Positions 51,109 through 60,612 are shown, counted from the stretch's first letter. The stretch is DNA of 64,000 bases from Okeania sp034190295 (GCA_034190295.1 JAXHSW010000002.1:72006-136005), one strand, 5' to 3'. A program made the numbers and translations. Notes: generated by a model from the letters alone, not told the origin.

Positions 51109-53988
51109 TCAAGATTCGTATATAGTTGCGTTTCTGTCAAATTCGTATCCCATTTCTTCCAAATTATTATATGTTTCGGTAGTTAGAATTCTTTCGCTTT
51201 CTCCTATTGTGTAAGACATCAAGCTATTTGGATTACCTTCTTCATGCTCTAGACCAAGTGTAACACCTATTCCATACATTGCAACATTAACCAACATCCT
51301 GTCTGACCAGTTGTCCAGAGAGCTATTAAATTTAATTTTACTAACCCTTATTCCGCCTATAATCCAAGGAGGGTTTTGCCCTCTTTCTTGAGTTGCTTGA
51401 ACCAAGCTAGTTCCCCAACTCTCACCATTTATATCGGTCGATCCCTCTGCAACACTTATCGGTAGAATACCACTGTTATCTTTATCCTGAGTAATGATTC
51501 GTTCCCAGTTTTGAGCCGCCTGTTCTATGATACTTTTTTGATAACTGGTGAATTCTTCGTTGGAGTAATACAGTTGGATGTCAATGTCTGGGTTAGAAGA
51601 CCCACCTGTTTGACTTTCAATAGTAAAATTACTACTGTAGTCATAAACACTACTATCGTTGACATTGCGAATCTTAATATTGTAATTGCTAGCGCTACTT
51701 AAAGATGTAGGTACTGTCCAAGAGTAACTACCATCGCTAGGAGTTGAACTAGAAATTGTTTGTTGGAAGGAACTGCCTTTGTAAAGTTCGAGCCTGATGC
51801 GATCGCTGAAGTTGTCTGTCCACCGGATGGTATGGAGTTCTCCTGGTTCCAGACTGGTACTGCTGGTTGGAGAGGTGATGTTTACCTCTTCATCTGGTTC
51901 GATAGTAAAGTTACTGTCGCTGAGGTCGGAAACGCTACTATCGCTGAAACTGGTTATTTTCACCTTGTAGTCGCCACCACTGGTTATGGTTTCTGGTACT
52001 GCCCAACTGTAACTACCATCACTGGGAGTAGAGCTGGCAATGGTACTGCTGAGAGAACCTCCTTTGTACAATTCCAGTTTCACGTTTTCGTCAATGTTAT
52101 CGTTCCAAGTTATGGTATAGCTTTCTCCTGGTTCTAAAGTATTGCCTCCGTTGGGTGAGTTGACGGTGATGGAGTCTTTAGGTTTGGCTGTACTATCTAC
52201 TGATTGTCGCCAGTTAGCAGCGTATTCAGCCACCTTGTTAATCGCTAAAGCTGAGTTTTCAAAGTTGGTTCGACCAAGTGCTTCACCGTTATAGCTAATA
52301 GCGGGATTAGAGAAGTATGGAAGTCTGTTCCGAGCATAAGACATTATGGTTCCCGCGCCACTGGGGGTAGTGTAACCATAGCCATAAGGAAAAGCCCCTT
52401 GACCATTTGCATTATCGCGATCGTGCTTCAATCCTAAATTGTGCCCTATTTCATGGGCAAGGGTATGACGATTCCTGGCATTATAATTGGTAACAACATT
52501 AAAAGCATGGCTTTCAAATCCGTAAGCTGGAGTACCCATCACATAACCTACGCCACCAGCATCATCAAGACCGCCGACAAATAAACTTACAATATCTGCA
52601 CCATAATCATCACGCAGGTCGTGAACTTCATCCATGTAGCCGTCTGAAGGGTTTTGCAGTCGAAAAAGTTCTGTACGACTCTTACCAGACTCAGTATAGT
52701 TAACCTCTGCTGTATGAACTAACCGTAACTGGGATTTTACTCCGCTTTTAGCAAAGGCTTCATTGGCATCATCAACAGCAAACTCAATTAAGTCCTTCAT
52801 AGCATTAGTACCTCCTTCGGCTTGGCGAGCTTCTGGAGTGTAAGCAACCATCAAATCTATTGTTGAAGAGTCATCTAAGCTAGTAGGTGCATCTGCTGCT
52901 GTATCAACGATGTTGATAATTATTGGTTCGTCAACATGGAAGTGTGGACTGTTTGTCCCCAAACTCAAGTTATAATCAGCATTCGCATTACCCTTTGACT
53001 GCACCCTAACATAATAATTCCCCGGGTTCAAAGTCCGCTCAATATCTTCTGCATTCTTACCACCCTTAGTAGACTTCTTAATCACCTTCCCTTTATTATT
53101 CAACAAATACAAATCCGCATTCCCACTCAACCCCCGCAACTCAATATCTACATCCGTCTTTTCCTTAACCCTGAACTTATAAAAGTCCCTCTTGTCCGAC
53201 TTACCCACAAACTCCTGTAACTTCTCATCATCCTTCAACACTCCCAAGTTGTGCGCTTTCTTCAGACTATTACCCGCCATATCTGGCAACTCGCCATCCA
53301 AACTCAAGGTATAATTAGCATTTGCATTGCCCTTTGGCTGCACCCTGACATAATAATTCCCCGGGTTCAGAGTCCGCTCAATATCTTCTGCATTCTTACC
53401 ACCCTTAGTAGACTTCTTAATCACCTTCCCTTTATTATTCAACAAATACAAATCCGCATTCCCACTCAACCCCCGCAACTCAATATCTACATCGGTCTTT
53501 TCCTTAACCCTGAACTTATAAAAGTCCCTCTTGTCCGACTTACCCACAAATTCCTGTAACTTCTCATCATCTTTCAACACTCCGAAATTATAAGCTTTAC
53601 CTCGACTATTACCTGCTCGATCGCGCCTTTGAGCAGTCCTGGTTTTTGTTTCTATCTCATTAGATTCGCCACCAGTTAGAGGATCGACTTTTTCCCCTAC
53701 ATTATCCCCTCTTCCTATCAGTGGGTCTTCTTCCTCAATTGAAGTCTTCTCTCGTAACTCCTGAGATTCACTTAAACCCAATGTTCCTAAACTATTCTGA
53801 GATAGTAATAATTCATCATTACCTGTATTCAAATTTTCAATTTTTACTTCCGAGCTTTCTGCACTCGACTCAATACCACTAGGCGATCGCAACTCATCAC
53901 TAATTTTTGCTCCATCTATTCCAGCTAACATTGGGTCGCTAAACTTTTGCCCAAACTTGCTAGATGCTTCACCAAAAATATTATCCAT
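51109..53988 (-). CDS. Secreted reprolysin-like zinc metalloprotease with PPC domains and a degenerate second protease domain
   Basis: The 959-residue product shares its first 70 residues with the protease at 45431. Two near-identical PPC domains start near 126 and 236. The M12B-like catalytic domain is at about 380-605, with HEIGHNLGLKHD at 512-523 (three zinc His and Asp) and a Met-turn TIMSYAR. Two Kre9-like beta domains (about 615-800, each with PGESYTITW or PGELHTIRW) follow. The last 155 residues resemble a matrixin domain, but its zinc site reads VAMYGIGVTLGLEHEE and lacks the HExxH, although a Met-turn (SLMSY) is kept. No Sec signal is visible. The upstream region is homologous to that of the other protease. 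Confidence 0.88.
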   Translation of the reverse strand: MDNIFGEASSKFGQKFSDPMLAGIDGAKISDELRSPSGIESSAESSEVKIENLNTGNDELLLSQNSLGTLGLSESQELREKTSIEEEDPLIGRGDNVGEKVDPLTGGESNEIETKTRTAQRRDRAGNSRGKAYNFGVLKDDEKLQEFVGKSDKRDFYKFRVKEKTDVDIELRGLSGNADLYLLNNKGKVIKKSTKGGKNAEDIERTLNPGNYYVRVQPKGNANANYTLSLDGELPDMAGNSLKKAHNLGVLKDDEKLQEFVGKSDKRDFYKFRVKEKTDVDIELRGLSGNADLYLLNNKGKVIKKSTKGGKNAEDIERTLNPGNYYVRVQSKGNANADYNLSLGTNSPHFHVDEPIIINIVDTAADAPTSLDDSSTIDLMVAYTPEARQAEGGTNAMKDLIEFAVDDANEAFAKSGVKSQLRLVHTAEVNYTESGKSRTELFRLQNPSDGYMDEVHDLRDDYGADIVSLFVGGLDDAGGVGYVMGTPAYGFESHAFNVVTNYNARNRHTLAHEIGHNLGLKHDRDNANGQGAFPYGYGYTTPSGAGTIMSYARNRLPYFSNPAISYNGEALGRTNFENSALAINKVAEYAANWRQSVDSTAKPKDSITVNSPNGGNTLEPGESYTITWNDNIDENVKLELYKGGSLSSTIASSTPSDGSYSWAVPETITSGGDYKVKITSFSDSSVSDLSDSNFTIEPDEEVNITSPTSSTSLEPGELHTIRWTDNFSDRIRLELYKGSSFQQTISSSTPSDGSYSWTVPTSLSSASNYNIKIRNVNDSSVYDYSSNFTIESQTGGSSNPDIDIQLYYSNEEFTSYQKSIIEQAAQNWERIITQDKDNSGILPISVAEGSTDINGESWGTSLVQATQERGQNPPWIIGGIRVSKIKFNSSLDNWSDRMLVNVAMYGIGVTLGLEHEEGNPNSLMSYTIGESERILTTETYNNLEEMGYEFDRNATIYES

Positions 53989-54144
53989 AATTACCTCCGT
54001 GCAAAGATTTTTTAGCTCAATATTTGTTCCTTTTTGAGTTAGTTATGTCAGATATTAATATCTCAGTAAATATTCGGATAAGTCAGTTTTTTTTAACTAA
54101 TAACTAATTCAATTGAAGTACTTTAACATAGACCGAGAGCTTTT

Positions 54145-54161
54145 TTGTCGATAATCGACAA
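54145..54161. promoter_or_regulatory. Palindromic operator-like site 4
   Basis: TTGTCGATAATCGACAA, about 157 bp upstream of the protease start, at the same distance as site 1 at the other protease. Confidence 0.6.
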
Positions 54162-54258
54162 ATTTTTTTTAGTTTTTCTCAAAAAATCTTTAAACTTAGT
54201 CAGAACAAGCAATTTACTATAAAAACAAGACTAATATTGACAAAAAAATTTTAAGATA

Positions 54259-54275
54259 TTGTCGAAAATCGACAA
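54259..54275. promoter_or_regulatory. Palindromic operator-like site 5
   Basis: TTGTCGAAAATCGACAA; equivalent of sites 2 and 3. Confidence 0.6.
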
Positions 54276-54371
54276 TATTTAGTAACGAGTGTGGTAATAA
54301 CCTCTCCATCAATTAACATTGAAGATTACAGATAAGTTATTTAGAGATGTCTAATGGCCAAAATTAATCGA

Positions 54372-54489
54372 AGAGTGAGGGCGTCATTCGGCAGCTCTGG
54401 CGTTAGCCAATGCCTTATGCTTTGCATAACTATCGTTAACGCCTCTACATATGATATGGCGCTTTCAAGGTAAATTTGCGTAAATCCTG
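54372..54489. repeat. Family A-like MITE remnant
   Basis: It has the GGCGCTTTCAAGGTAAATTTG interior block and a right end TTGCGTAAATCCTG; the left end is not clear. It directly precedes the DUF2887 gene. Confidence 0.5.
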
Positions 54490-54503
54490 ATAATTAAGAT
54501 TTA

Positions 54504-55292
54504 ATGAAAACAGACAGCATATTTTACAGACTATTTTTAGAGCTACCTGGTGTTTATTTTCAACTCATTGGTCAATCTCCAACCCTGGCAAATTCATATC
54601 AGTTTCGCTCGGTAGAAATTAAGCAAACTGCTTTTCGTCTAGATGGTGTATTAGTGCCTAATACCGAGTCCCCAACTACTCCAGTCCACTTTGGCGAAGT
54701 GCAAATGCAAAAGGATACAGCATTTTACCGTCGATTCTTTGCCCAGATTTTCCTCTATCTGGATCAATATGAGGAAACTAAGCATTGGCAAGCATTAGTA
54801 GTATTTCGCAACCGCAAGATTGAACCCGAAGATACTCAACCCTATCAAGCTCTGTTAAATAGCAGCAACGTTACCAGAATTTATTTGGAAGATTTGGGCG
54901 ATGAAGCTTATGAAAACTTGGGTTTAGGTATAGTTAAGTTGATAGTGGAAGACGAAGCAAGGGCAGTGCAACAGGCAAAAATGTTAGCGGCCAAAGCAAC
55001 GGCAGAACTAGCAGACGAAACTGAACGGCAAAAAGTGCTAGAATTAGTAAAAACAATTATTTTATACAAGTTTAAAGATTTAGAACCAGAGGAGGTAATA
55101 GAAATGTTAGGCATGGAGGACTTTAAAAAATCTCGACTTTATCAAGGAATTTTGGCAGAGGGGAAGTTTTTGGCTAGGTTGGAAATGGTTCCTCTGTTGT
55201 TAGAAGCGGGGTTGACTGTTGAAGAGATAGCACGACGCTTGGAGTTAACTGTGGAGCAAGTTCAACAAGCTGCTCAAAATCAGTCTAATTAA
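54504..55292 (+). CDS. DUF2887 family protein (Rpn/PD-(D/E)XK-type nuclease-like)
   Basis: The 262-residue product matches the cyanobacterial DUF2887 family, part of the PD-(D/E)XK nuclease superfamily linked to Rpn/transposase-like proteins. Candidate catalytic residues are Asp47 (RLDG), and Glu65-x-Gln67 (FGEVQMQ). The middle (TKHWQALVVFRNR, VTRIYLEDLGD) completes the core. The C-terminal part has an EEVIEMLGMEDFKKSRLYQGILAEG segment and a helix-turn-helix-like end (AGLTVEEIARRLELTVEQVQQAAQ). Often many copies per genome; role uncertain, probably DNA cutting or recombination. A fragment of a second copy lies at 49340. Confidence 0.82.
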   Translation: MKTDSIFYRLFLELPGVYFQLIGQSPTLANSYQFRSVEIKQTAFRLDGVLVPNTESPTTPVHFGEVQMQKDTAFYRRFFAQIFLYLDQYEETKHWQALVVFRNRKIEPEDTQPYQALLNSSNVTRIYLEDLGDEAYENLGLGIVKLIVEDEARAVQQAKMLAAKATAELADETERQKVLELVKTIILYKFKDLEPEEVIEMLGMEDFKKSRLYQGILAEGKFLARLEMVPLLLEAGLTVEEIARRLELTVEQVQQAAQNQSN

Positions 55293-55343
55293 TGTTAAAG
55301 AGCGATCGCTTTTGGTGAGTGGTAGAGCGATCGCTATTTATAT

Positions 55344-55500
55344 CAGGACTTACGCAGAGACTCTACATATAGCGAGGGCGAATGCCATTCGCCCCTACTC
55401 CCCTACTCCCCTACTCCCCTACTCCCCTACTCCCCTACTCCCCTACTCCCCTACTCCCCTACTCCCCTACTCCTTGGGCGAATGCCATTCGCCCCTACAC
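55344..55500. repeat. Family A MITE left end plus CCCCTACTCC minisatellite
   Basis: CAGGACTTACGCAGAG at 55344 is a left end without a matching right end. A block of CCCCTACTCC units (55384-55475) follows and lies just after the ppc stop. Confidence 0.8.
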
Positions 55501-55514
55501 CGCCACACTCTTCC

Positions 55515-58500
55515 TCAACCTGTATTCCGCATTCCGGCCGCAATACCATTAAGAGTCAACAAAGCACCTTGTAATAACTCACCCTTACTATAGCGAGAAT
55601 GAATCACTCCTGGCGTACCTGTATCATGCTGACGCAAGCGTTTCAACAAAGCTACCTGCAACATACCAAGAGGAACAATATTAGCATTCCGCAACTGTAC
55701 AGAACGCTGCAAATCTGGCTCTCCATCTAAAGGTCGTTGATGACCAGTAATTTTTAAAACTAAATCCCGCGTCAGGTTATATTCAGTAGAAATTTGCTCA
55801 AACAACGCCTCAAATCTTTCTCTATCTTCTGGATTAGATAATTCTCGGACATAATAATGAGCCATTTGCAAATCTACCTTCGCTAGAGTCATCTCTACTT
55901 TAGAGATTGCAGTCGTAAAAAATGGCCATTTTAGATAAAAATATTGCAAAAGTTTCAGGTGTTCTTCTGGTCGCTTTTGCACATACTCTTGTAAAGCTGT
56001 TCCTACTCCATACCAAGCAGGTAATAGGAAGCGACTCTGAGTCCAGCTAAACACCCAAGGAATTGCCCGTAAACCAGAAATTGTCTTCTTTTTATCATTC
56101 TTCCTCCGAGCTGGACGAGAACTAATTTGTAGTTGACTAATTTCTTGGATCGGGGTGACTTGATAGAAAAATTCTACTAAGTCCTCTTGTTCATAAATCA
56201 GATGTCGGTAATGAGTACGCGATCGCACCGCCAACTCCTCCATAATGTCATTCCAGGTGTCAATTTCATCAAACCCTGTATGTAGCAAACTGGCTTGAAT
56301 AACTGCAGTGGTGACATTTTCTAAATTATACATGGCTAATTCAGGCAGAGAATATTTAGAAGCTAGTACCTCACCCTGTTCGGTAATCTTAATCCGCCCA
56401 CTAATACTCTTACCAGGTTGAGCCAAAATCGCTTTATAAGCAGGACCGCCACCACGTCCTACCGAACCACCACGTCCATGAAATATCCGCAATGCGATAC
56501 CATATTCCTGACCGATTTTATGTAAAGCTTTTTGAGCTTTATGAATTTCCCAATTACTACTGAGGAACCCAGAATCTTTATTACTATCTGAGTAACCAAG
56601 CATCACTTCTTGCAAATAAAGAGTCTCTAACTCAGATTTAATTTCAGACTCTGCTTGTTCTGGCAATTCATCGTATCCACCAGCAAGTGCTGCCCGATAC
56701 AAAGGTAATTCAAATAAATCGTGCATTACCCTGGGAGCATTTCTTAAGTCTTCCACTGTCTCAAACAGAGGCACCACCAGAATCTCACTTGCACCAGTTG
56801 CGGGGTCATAAAGTCCTGCTTCTTGCGCTAGCAACAACACTTCCAACATATCGCTGACATCACGACTCATACTGATAATATAAGTTTGGCAAATTTCCGG
56901 GCCAAATTCTACTTGTAGCTGTCGTAGCATTCGGAAAGTGTTAATAATTTCGCAAGTTCTCTCAGAAAAAGGTAGTTCTGCTGGAATTAGTGGGCGACGA
57001 GTGGGCAATTCTGTTGATAGCCATTCGGTGCGCTCTGCTTCTGACATTTCGATATAGGGTTTAGGCAGAATTTGTAAGTATTCAGTAACTTCATTAATTA
57101 CTGCCTCATGGACAGAAGACTCTTGGCGAATATCTAGTCGTGCTAAATTGAAGCCAAAAATTTCTACCTGGCAAATGAGGTTTTCCAAGTCACTACAGCT
57201 TAAACCAGTTTCTATCAAGTTACGTTGAATTAATAGTAATTCTTCTAGAAATTCTGCACCAGAACGATAAACTGCTGCTGTTTCTCGACGTTGGGAGAGA
57301 ACTTCCATTTCTCTTTGAAGAGAATCACCATTATATAAGCGCCAGTTGCGATCGCGAGTATTTTCCAAACGCTTTCTCACATAAGACAACTTTAACCTAT
57401 AGGGTTCTCGTCGATAGCGAATTGCCCATTGGTCATATACTTCGGGCATTTGCAATTGATCGCGGTCTAGGGAGTCCAGCAGTTCTGGTAAAACATCACT
57501 CCAATGCAATGACAAACTTAAAAGTTCGATTAGGGAATCAGTAATATCAATATACTTATCTAACGCTATCTTGCGTTGATAGCAAGCTGTTTGCCAAGTG
57601 ACCTCTGGGGTACAAAAAGGATTACCATCGCGGTCCGCTCCCACCCAAGAGCCAAACTTACAGAAGTTGAAAGTTGGTGGTTTTAAGTAAGGGAAAGAAC
57701 CCTGCAGAGCTTGCTTAAACCTCTGGTATAGTTTGGGAGTAGCTTCAAACAACACTTCTTCAAAGTAATGAAGAGTGGTTTCTACTTCATCAAGGACAGT
57801 AGGTTTAAATTGGTGGATTTCATCTGTACGCCACCACAAACGAATTTCTTCTGTTAATTGTTCCTTGAGAGATTCTGTTTCCCAAGATGAAATCACTGAT
57901 TTTTGCTGTTCTCCATTTCCAGAAAATTCTGACAAACTTTCTTCTACTCGGTCGAGTTGTTGGAATATTTTGGCAATGCGTCGCTGTTTTGTTCTGATTG
58001 TATGACGTACAATTTCTGTAGGATGTGCTGTAAACACTAGACGGATATCTAAGCGATCGATTAATCGTTGAATTAATTGAGATGGCACGTTCAGAGTCCG
58101 CAGTAGGGGAAATAGATAATGAAATGTCCCCTCTCCTTCTGGTTTACTTTTGTTATCGCTCCAGATAGGAATACTTCCAACCCGCAATGAACAAGCTTCA
58201 CCATCCTTAACTTCGTCGTCTTTAAAGATTAGTTTTCCCGGACCTTTGTTGTTAGAGTATGCTAGTTGTTGAGTCCTTTGTTCATAATGTTGTTCAACAA
58301 TATTGATTAGCTGAAAATATAATGCAAAAGCTCGAGCTGCCCGAATTGCATCTTTGAGTTCTAACTGTTCAATAAGTTGTACAATTTCTGAATCTAGAAA
58401 GTTAAAAGCTTGTCCTTCTGGAGAATTAACCGAGCGCATTTTCTGGAGTATACTTACCAATTCTTGGCCGCACTCTTGCCCTAGTACTAATTCCCATAAA

Positions 58501-58607
58501 TCTTCAATTATTTTAATTCGATTACTCAGAAACAGACCTGAAACTTTAGTCTGGGCATTATTAACCCCTTCTAGCGTTGTTTGCTCTGATTTTAGTAGTG
58601 AACTCAT
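55515..58607 (-). CDS. ppc: Phosphoenolpyruvate carboxylase
   Basis: The 1030-residue product is a full-length PEPC. The catalytic His195 lies in FTAHPTEIVRHTIRTK. The phosphate- and bicarbonate-binding loop FHGRGGSVGRGGGP, LARLDIRQES and the C-terminal GIAAGMRNTG are all present. It adds bicarbonate to PEP to make oxaloacetate, refilling the TCA branch. The N-terminal 100 residues are longer than in enteric enzymes, as usual in cyanobacteria. AGGTAAT lies just before the ATG. The end of the gene is within 40 bp of the minisatellite. The assignment is firm. Confidence 0.97.
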   Translation of the reverse strand: MSSLLKSEQTTLEGVNNAQTKVSGLFLSNRIKIIEDLWELVLGQECGQELVSILQKMRSVNSPEGQAFNFLDSEIVQLIEQLELKDAIRAARAFALYFQLINIVEQHYEQRTQQLAYSNNKGPGKLIFKDDEVKDGEACSLRVGSIPIWSDNKSKPEGEGTFHYLFPLLRTLNVPSQLIQRLIDRLDIRLVFTAHPTEIVRHTIRTKQRRIAKIFQQLDRVEESLSEFSGNGEQQKSVISSWETESLKEQLTEEIRLWWRTDEIHQFKPTVLDEVETTLHYFEEVLFEATPKLYQRFKQALQGSFPYLKPPTFNFCKFGSWVGADRDGNPFCTPEVTWQTACYQRKIALDKYIDITDSLIELLSLSLHWSDVLPELLDSLDRDQLQMPEVYDQWAIRYRREPYRLKLSYVRKRLENTRDRNWRLYNGDSLQREMEVLSQRRETAAVYRSGAEFLEELLLIQRNLIETGLSCSDLENLICQVEIFGFNLARLDIRQESSVHEAVINEVTEYLQILPKPYIEMSEAERTEWLSTELPTRRPLIPAELPFSERTCEIINTFRMLRQLQVEFGPEICQTYIISMSRDVSDMLEVLLLAQEAGLYDPATGASEILVVPLFETVEDLRNAPRVMHDLFELPLYRAALAGGYDELPEQAESEIKSELETLYLQEVMLGYSDSNKDSGFLSSNWEIHKAQKALHKIGQEYGIALRIFHGRGGSVGRGGGPAYKAILAQPGKSISGRIKITEQGEVLASKYSLPELAMYNLENVTTAVIQASLLHTGFDEIDTWNDIMEELAVRSRTHYRHLIYEQEDLVEFFYQVTPIQEISQLQISSRPARRKNDKKKTISGLRAIPWVFSWTQSRFLLPAWYGVGTALQEYVQKRPEEHLKLLQYFYLKWPFFTTAISKVEMTLAKVDLQMAHYYVRELSNPEDRERFEALFEQISTEYNLTRDLVLKITGHQRPLDGEPDLQRSVQLRNANIVPLGMLQVALLKRLRQHDTGTPGVIHSRYSKGELLQGALLTLNGIAAGMRNTG

Positions 58608-58671
58608 ATTACCTATTCCTTAGTAGATACTGATATCAAAATAAATGTATTGTTTGATTCTGTTACACTCA

Positions 58672-58763
58672 CATCATTTACGCACGAACACTATGTGTGG
58701 TAGGGACAAACTGCCGTTTGCCCCTAAATATGGTGTATAACCTGACCTTTTGCGTAAGTCCTG
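58672..58763. mobile_element. MITE family A, copy 5
   Basis: It starts CATCATTTACGCA (degenerate end) and ends TGCGTAAGTCCTG; a perfect 5-bp target duplication ACTCA is at 58667-58671 and 58764-58768. Confidence 0.8.
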
Positions 58764-58977
58764 ACTCATTAAATGGGATTTAAATGTTTATAATACACCT
58801 GAGAGTCAAGTAGTCCTTTGATAGCTAGCCTTTCAGCAATGTTTTTTGTTAATTAATCACATAGCAGTAGAGGCTTTGAGCTAACCTATTGAAAAGGATG
58901 GCAGTTGCTGCATCCTTAGTTCTTAAGTTGAAGAAATCTTCGGAATCTTTTGAAACTATAATTATAGTTAAATAAAA

Positions 58978-59208
58978 TTAGGAATCTGACGATTTTTTGG
59001 GAAAATTAAGCATTGGTAGGCGATCGCCCCGGAATATTTCCTCACTATAGAGGCCAATTTCTGGTAATAATTCATTAATGGCTTTATTGCCCAATAAACC
59101 TAATAAAACCGGACCAGTGGCCAAACTAAGTAAAATATCTGAGGAAATCTTCCAACTGGGAGTTTTTAGTGTAGGATTTTCAGAGGAATTTTCTCGAAAG
59201 GATTGCAT
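58978..59208 (-). CDS. Small hypothetical protein (76 aa)
   Basis: The product MQSFRENSSENPTLKTPSWK... has a hydrophobic helix at about 27-46 (ILLSLATGPVLLGLLGNK), then an acidic and polar tail (LLPEIGLYSEEIF, RGDRLPML). GAGGTAATATC lies before the ATG, a fair ribosome site. Probably membrane-associated; family not recognised. It sits between ppc (same strand) and a TnpB element. Confidence 0.6.
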   Translation of the reverse strand: MQSFRENSSENPTLKTPSWKISSDILLSLATGPVLLGLLGNKAINELLPEIGLYSEEIFRGDRLPMLNFPKKSSDS

Positions 59209-59385
59209 TGATATTACCTCAGTAAGTGTATACGCTAGAACTTATCTAAATGTTGGCATTTATACCCGCGCTCTCCTCTAAGGGAGCGTCCTATGGGAAT
59301 GCCAATCAATATTGTGGTTTTACACATAATATGTTCATAATATGTTAGATTAGAGTGTGAAAATTGATTCAGCAAACAACAGTAG

Positions 59386-60612
59386 ATGGTTGAAAAAGCC
59401 TACAAATTCAGATTTTACCCAACTCCAGAACAGGAAAATCTGTTGCGGAGAACTTTGGGTTGTGTACGCCTCATCTACAACAAAGCTTTAGCAGCAAGGA
59501 CTCAAGCTTGGTATGAGAGGAAAGAGCGAGTAGGTTACAAGCAAACTTCAGCTATGCTTACCAACTGGAAAAAACAGGAAGACTTGGATTTTTTAGCACA
59601 AGTAAGCAGTGTACCATTACAACAAAGTTTAAGACATCTACAGACTGCTTTTCCTGCGGAATGCTGCGCAAACACCAATTTTTTTAGTGGACGTGCTAAA
59701 TATCCTAATTTTAAGAAAAAACGAAATGGTGGTAGTGCCGAATTTACAAAGTCTGCATTTAAGTGGAGAAATGGTCAAGTCTATTTGGCCAAATGTGCAG
59801 AACCGTTACCTATTAGATGGAGTAGGCAACTGCCCCAAAACTGTCTACCCACTTCGATAACCATTAAACTTGACCCAAGTGGTAGATGGTCTGTATCTTT
59901 GAGATTTAATGATACCAGAGATTTAAAACTCAAGCCAACTCAGAAGCAAGTAGGCATTGATTTAGGAATCGCCAGCCTATTAACTACCAGTGATGGAGAA
60001 AAAGTAGCCAACCCAAAGAATCTTCAGAAGTTACACAAAAAACTGAGGTTAGCTCAGAAGTCTCTGACCAGAAAGACTAAGGGATCTAATAACTATCATA
60101 AAGCTAGGTTAAAAGTAGCTAGGATACACGCTCAAATTAAAGATTCAAGACTTGATTATACCCAGAAGCTGACTACTCAACTGATTAGAGAAAACCAAAT
60201 GATAGTAGTTGAGGATTTGGCAGTCAAAAACATGGTTAAGAATCATAAGTTAGCCAGAGCAATAAGTGATGCTAACTGGGGAGAATTAGTTAGGCAATTA
60301 GAATACAAAGCTCAATGGTATGGACGGGAATTAATCAAAATTGACAGATATTTCCCCAGTTCTAAGCGTTGCTCTAATTGTGGACATATAGTAGAAAAAT
60401 TACCTCTAAACATTAGAGAGTGGGATTGTCCAGAGTGTGCAACTCACCATGACCGTGATTTTAACGCAAGTATAAATATTTTGGCTGCGGGACTCGCAGT
60501 GTCAGTCTGTGGAGCGACTGTAAGACCCGAAGAGAGTAAGTCTCGGAAGGCAGGTGCTATGAAACAGAAAGCCCCTAACAGCGATGTTAGGGAATCCCGC
60601 GCTGTCTGGTAG
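59386..60612 (+). CDS. tnpB: TnpB RNA-guided endonuclease
   Basis: The 408-residue product has the complete TnpB layout: an N-terminal wedge (KAYKFRFYPTPEQENLLRRT), RuvC-I GIDLGI with Asp192, RuvC-II VVEDL with Glu276, and RuvC-III HDRDFNASINI with Asp358. A zinc ribbon (C329-x2-C332 and C348-x2-C351) sits before RuvC-III. An in-frame insertion of about seven residues (PAECCAN, residues 90-96) has come from a dispersed repeat and breaks the helix LQTAF|TNFFSG, so activity may be altered. The ATG at 59386 starts the conserved N-terminus. The candidate omega RNA overlaps the 3' end. Confidence 0.92.
   Translation: MVEKAYKFRFYPTPEQENLLRRTLGCVRLIYNKALAARTQAWYERKERVGYKQTSAMLTNWKKQEDLDFLAQVSSVPLQQSLRHLQTAFPAECCANTNFFSGRAKYPNFKKKRNGGSAEFTKSAFKWRNGQVYLAKCAEPLPIRWSRQLPQNCLPTSITIKLDPSGRWSVSLRFNDTRDLKLKPTQKQVGIDLGIASLLTTSDGEKVANPKNLQKLHKKLRLAQKSLTRKTKGSNNYHKARLKVARIHAQIKDSRLDYTQKLTTQLIRENQMIVVEDLAVKNMVKNHKLARAISDANWGELVRQLEYKAQWYGRELIKIDRYFPSSKRCSNCGHIVEKLPLNIREWDCPECATHHDRDFNASINILAAGLAVSVCGATVRPEESKSRKAGAMKQKAPNSDVRESRAVW

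Noticed and set aside
51511..52137. Frames on the + strand inside the reprolysin-like gene
   Set aside because: Antisense shadows of the Kre9-like repeat domains.
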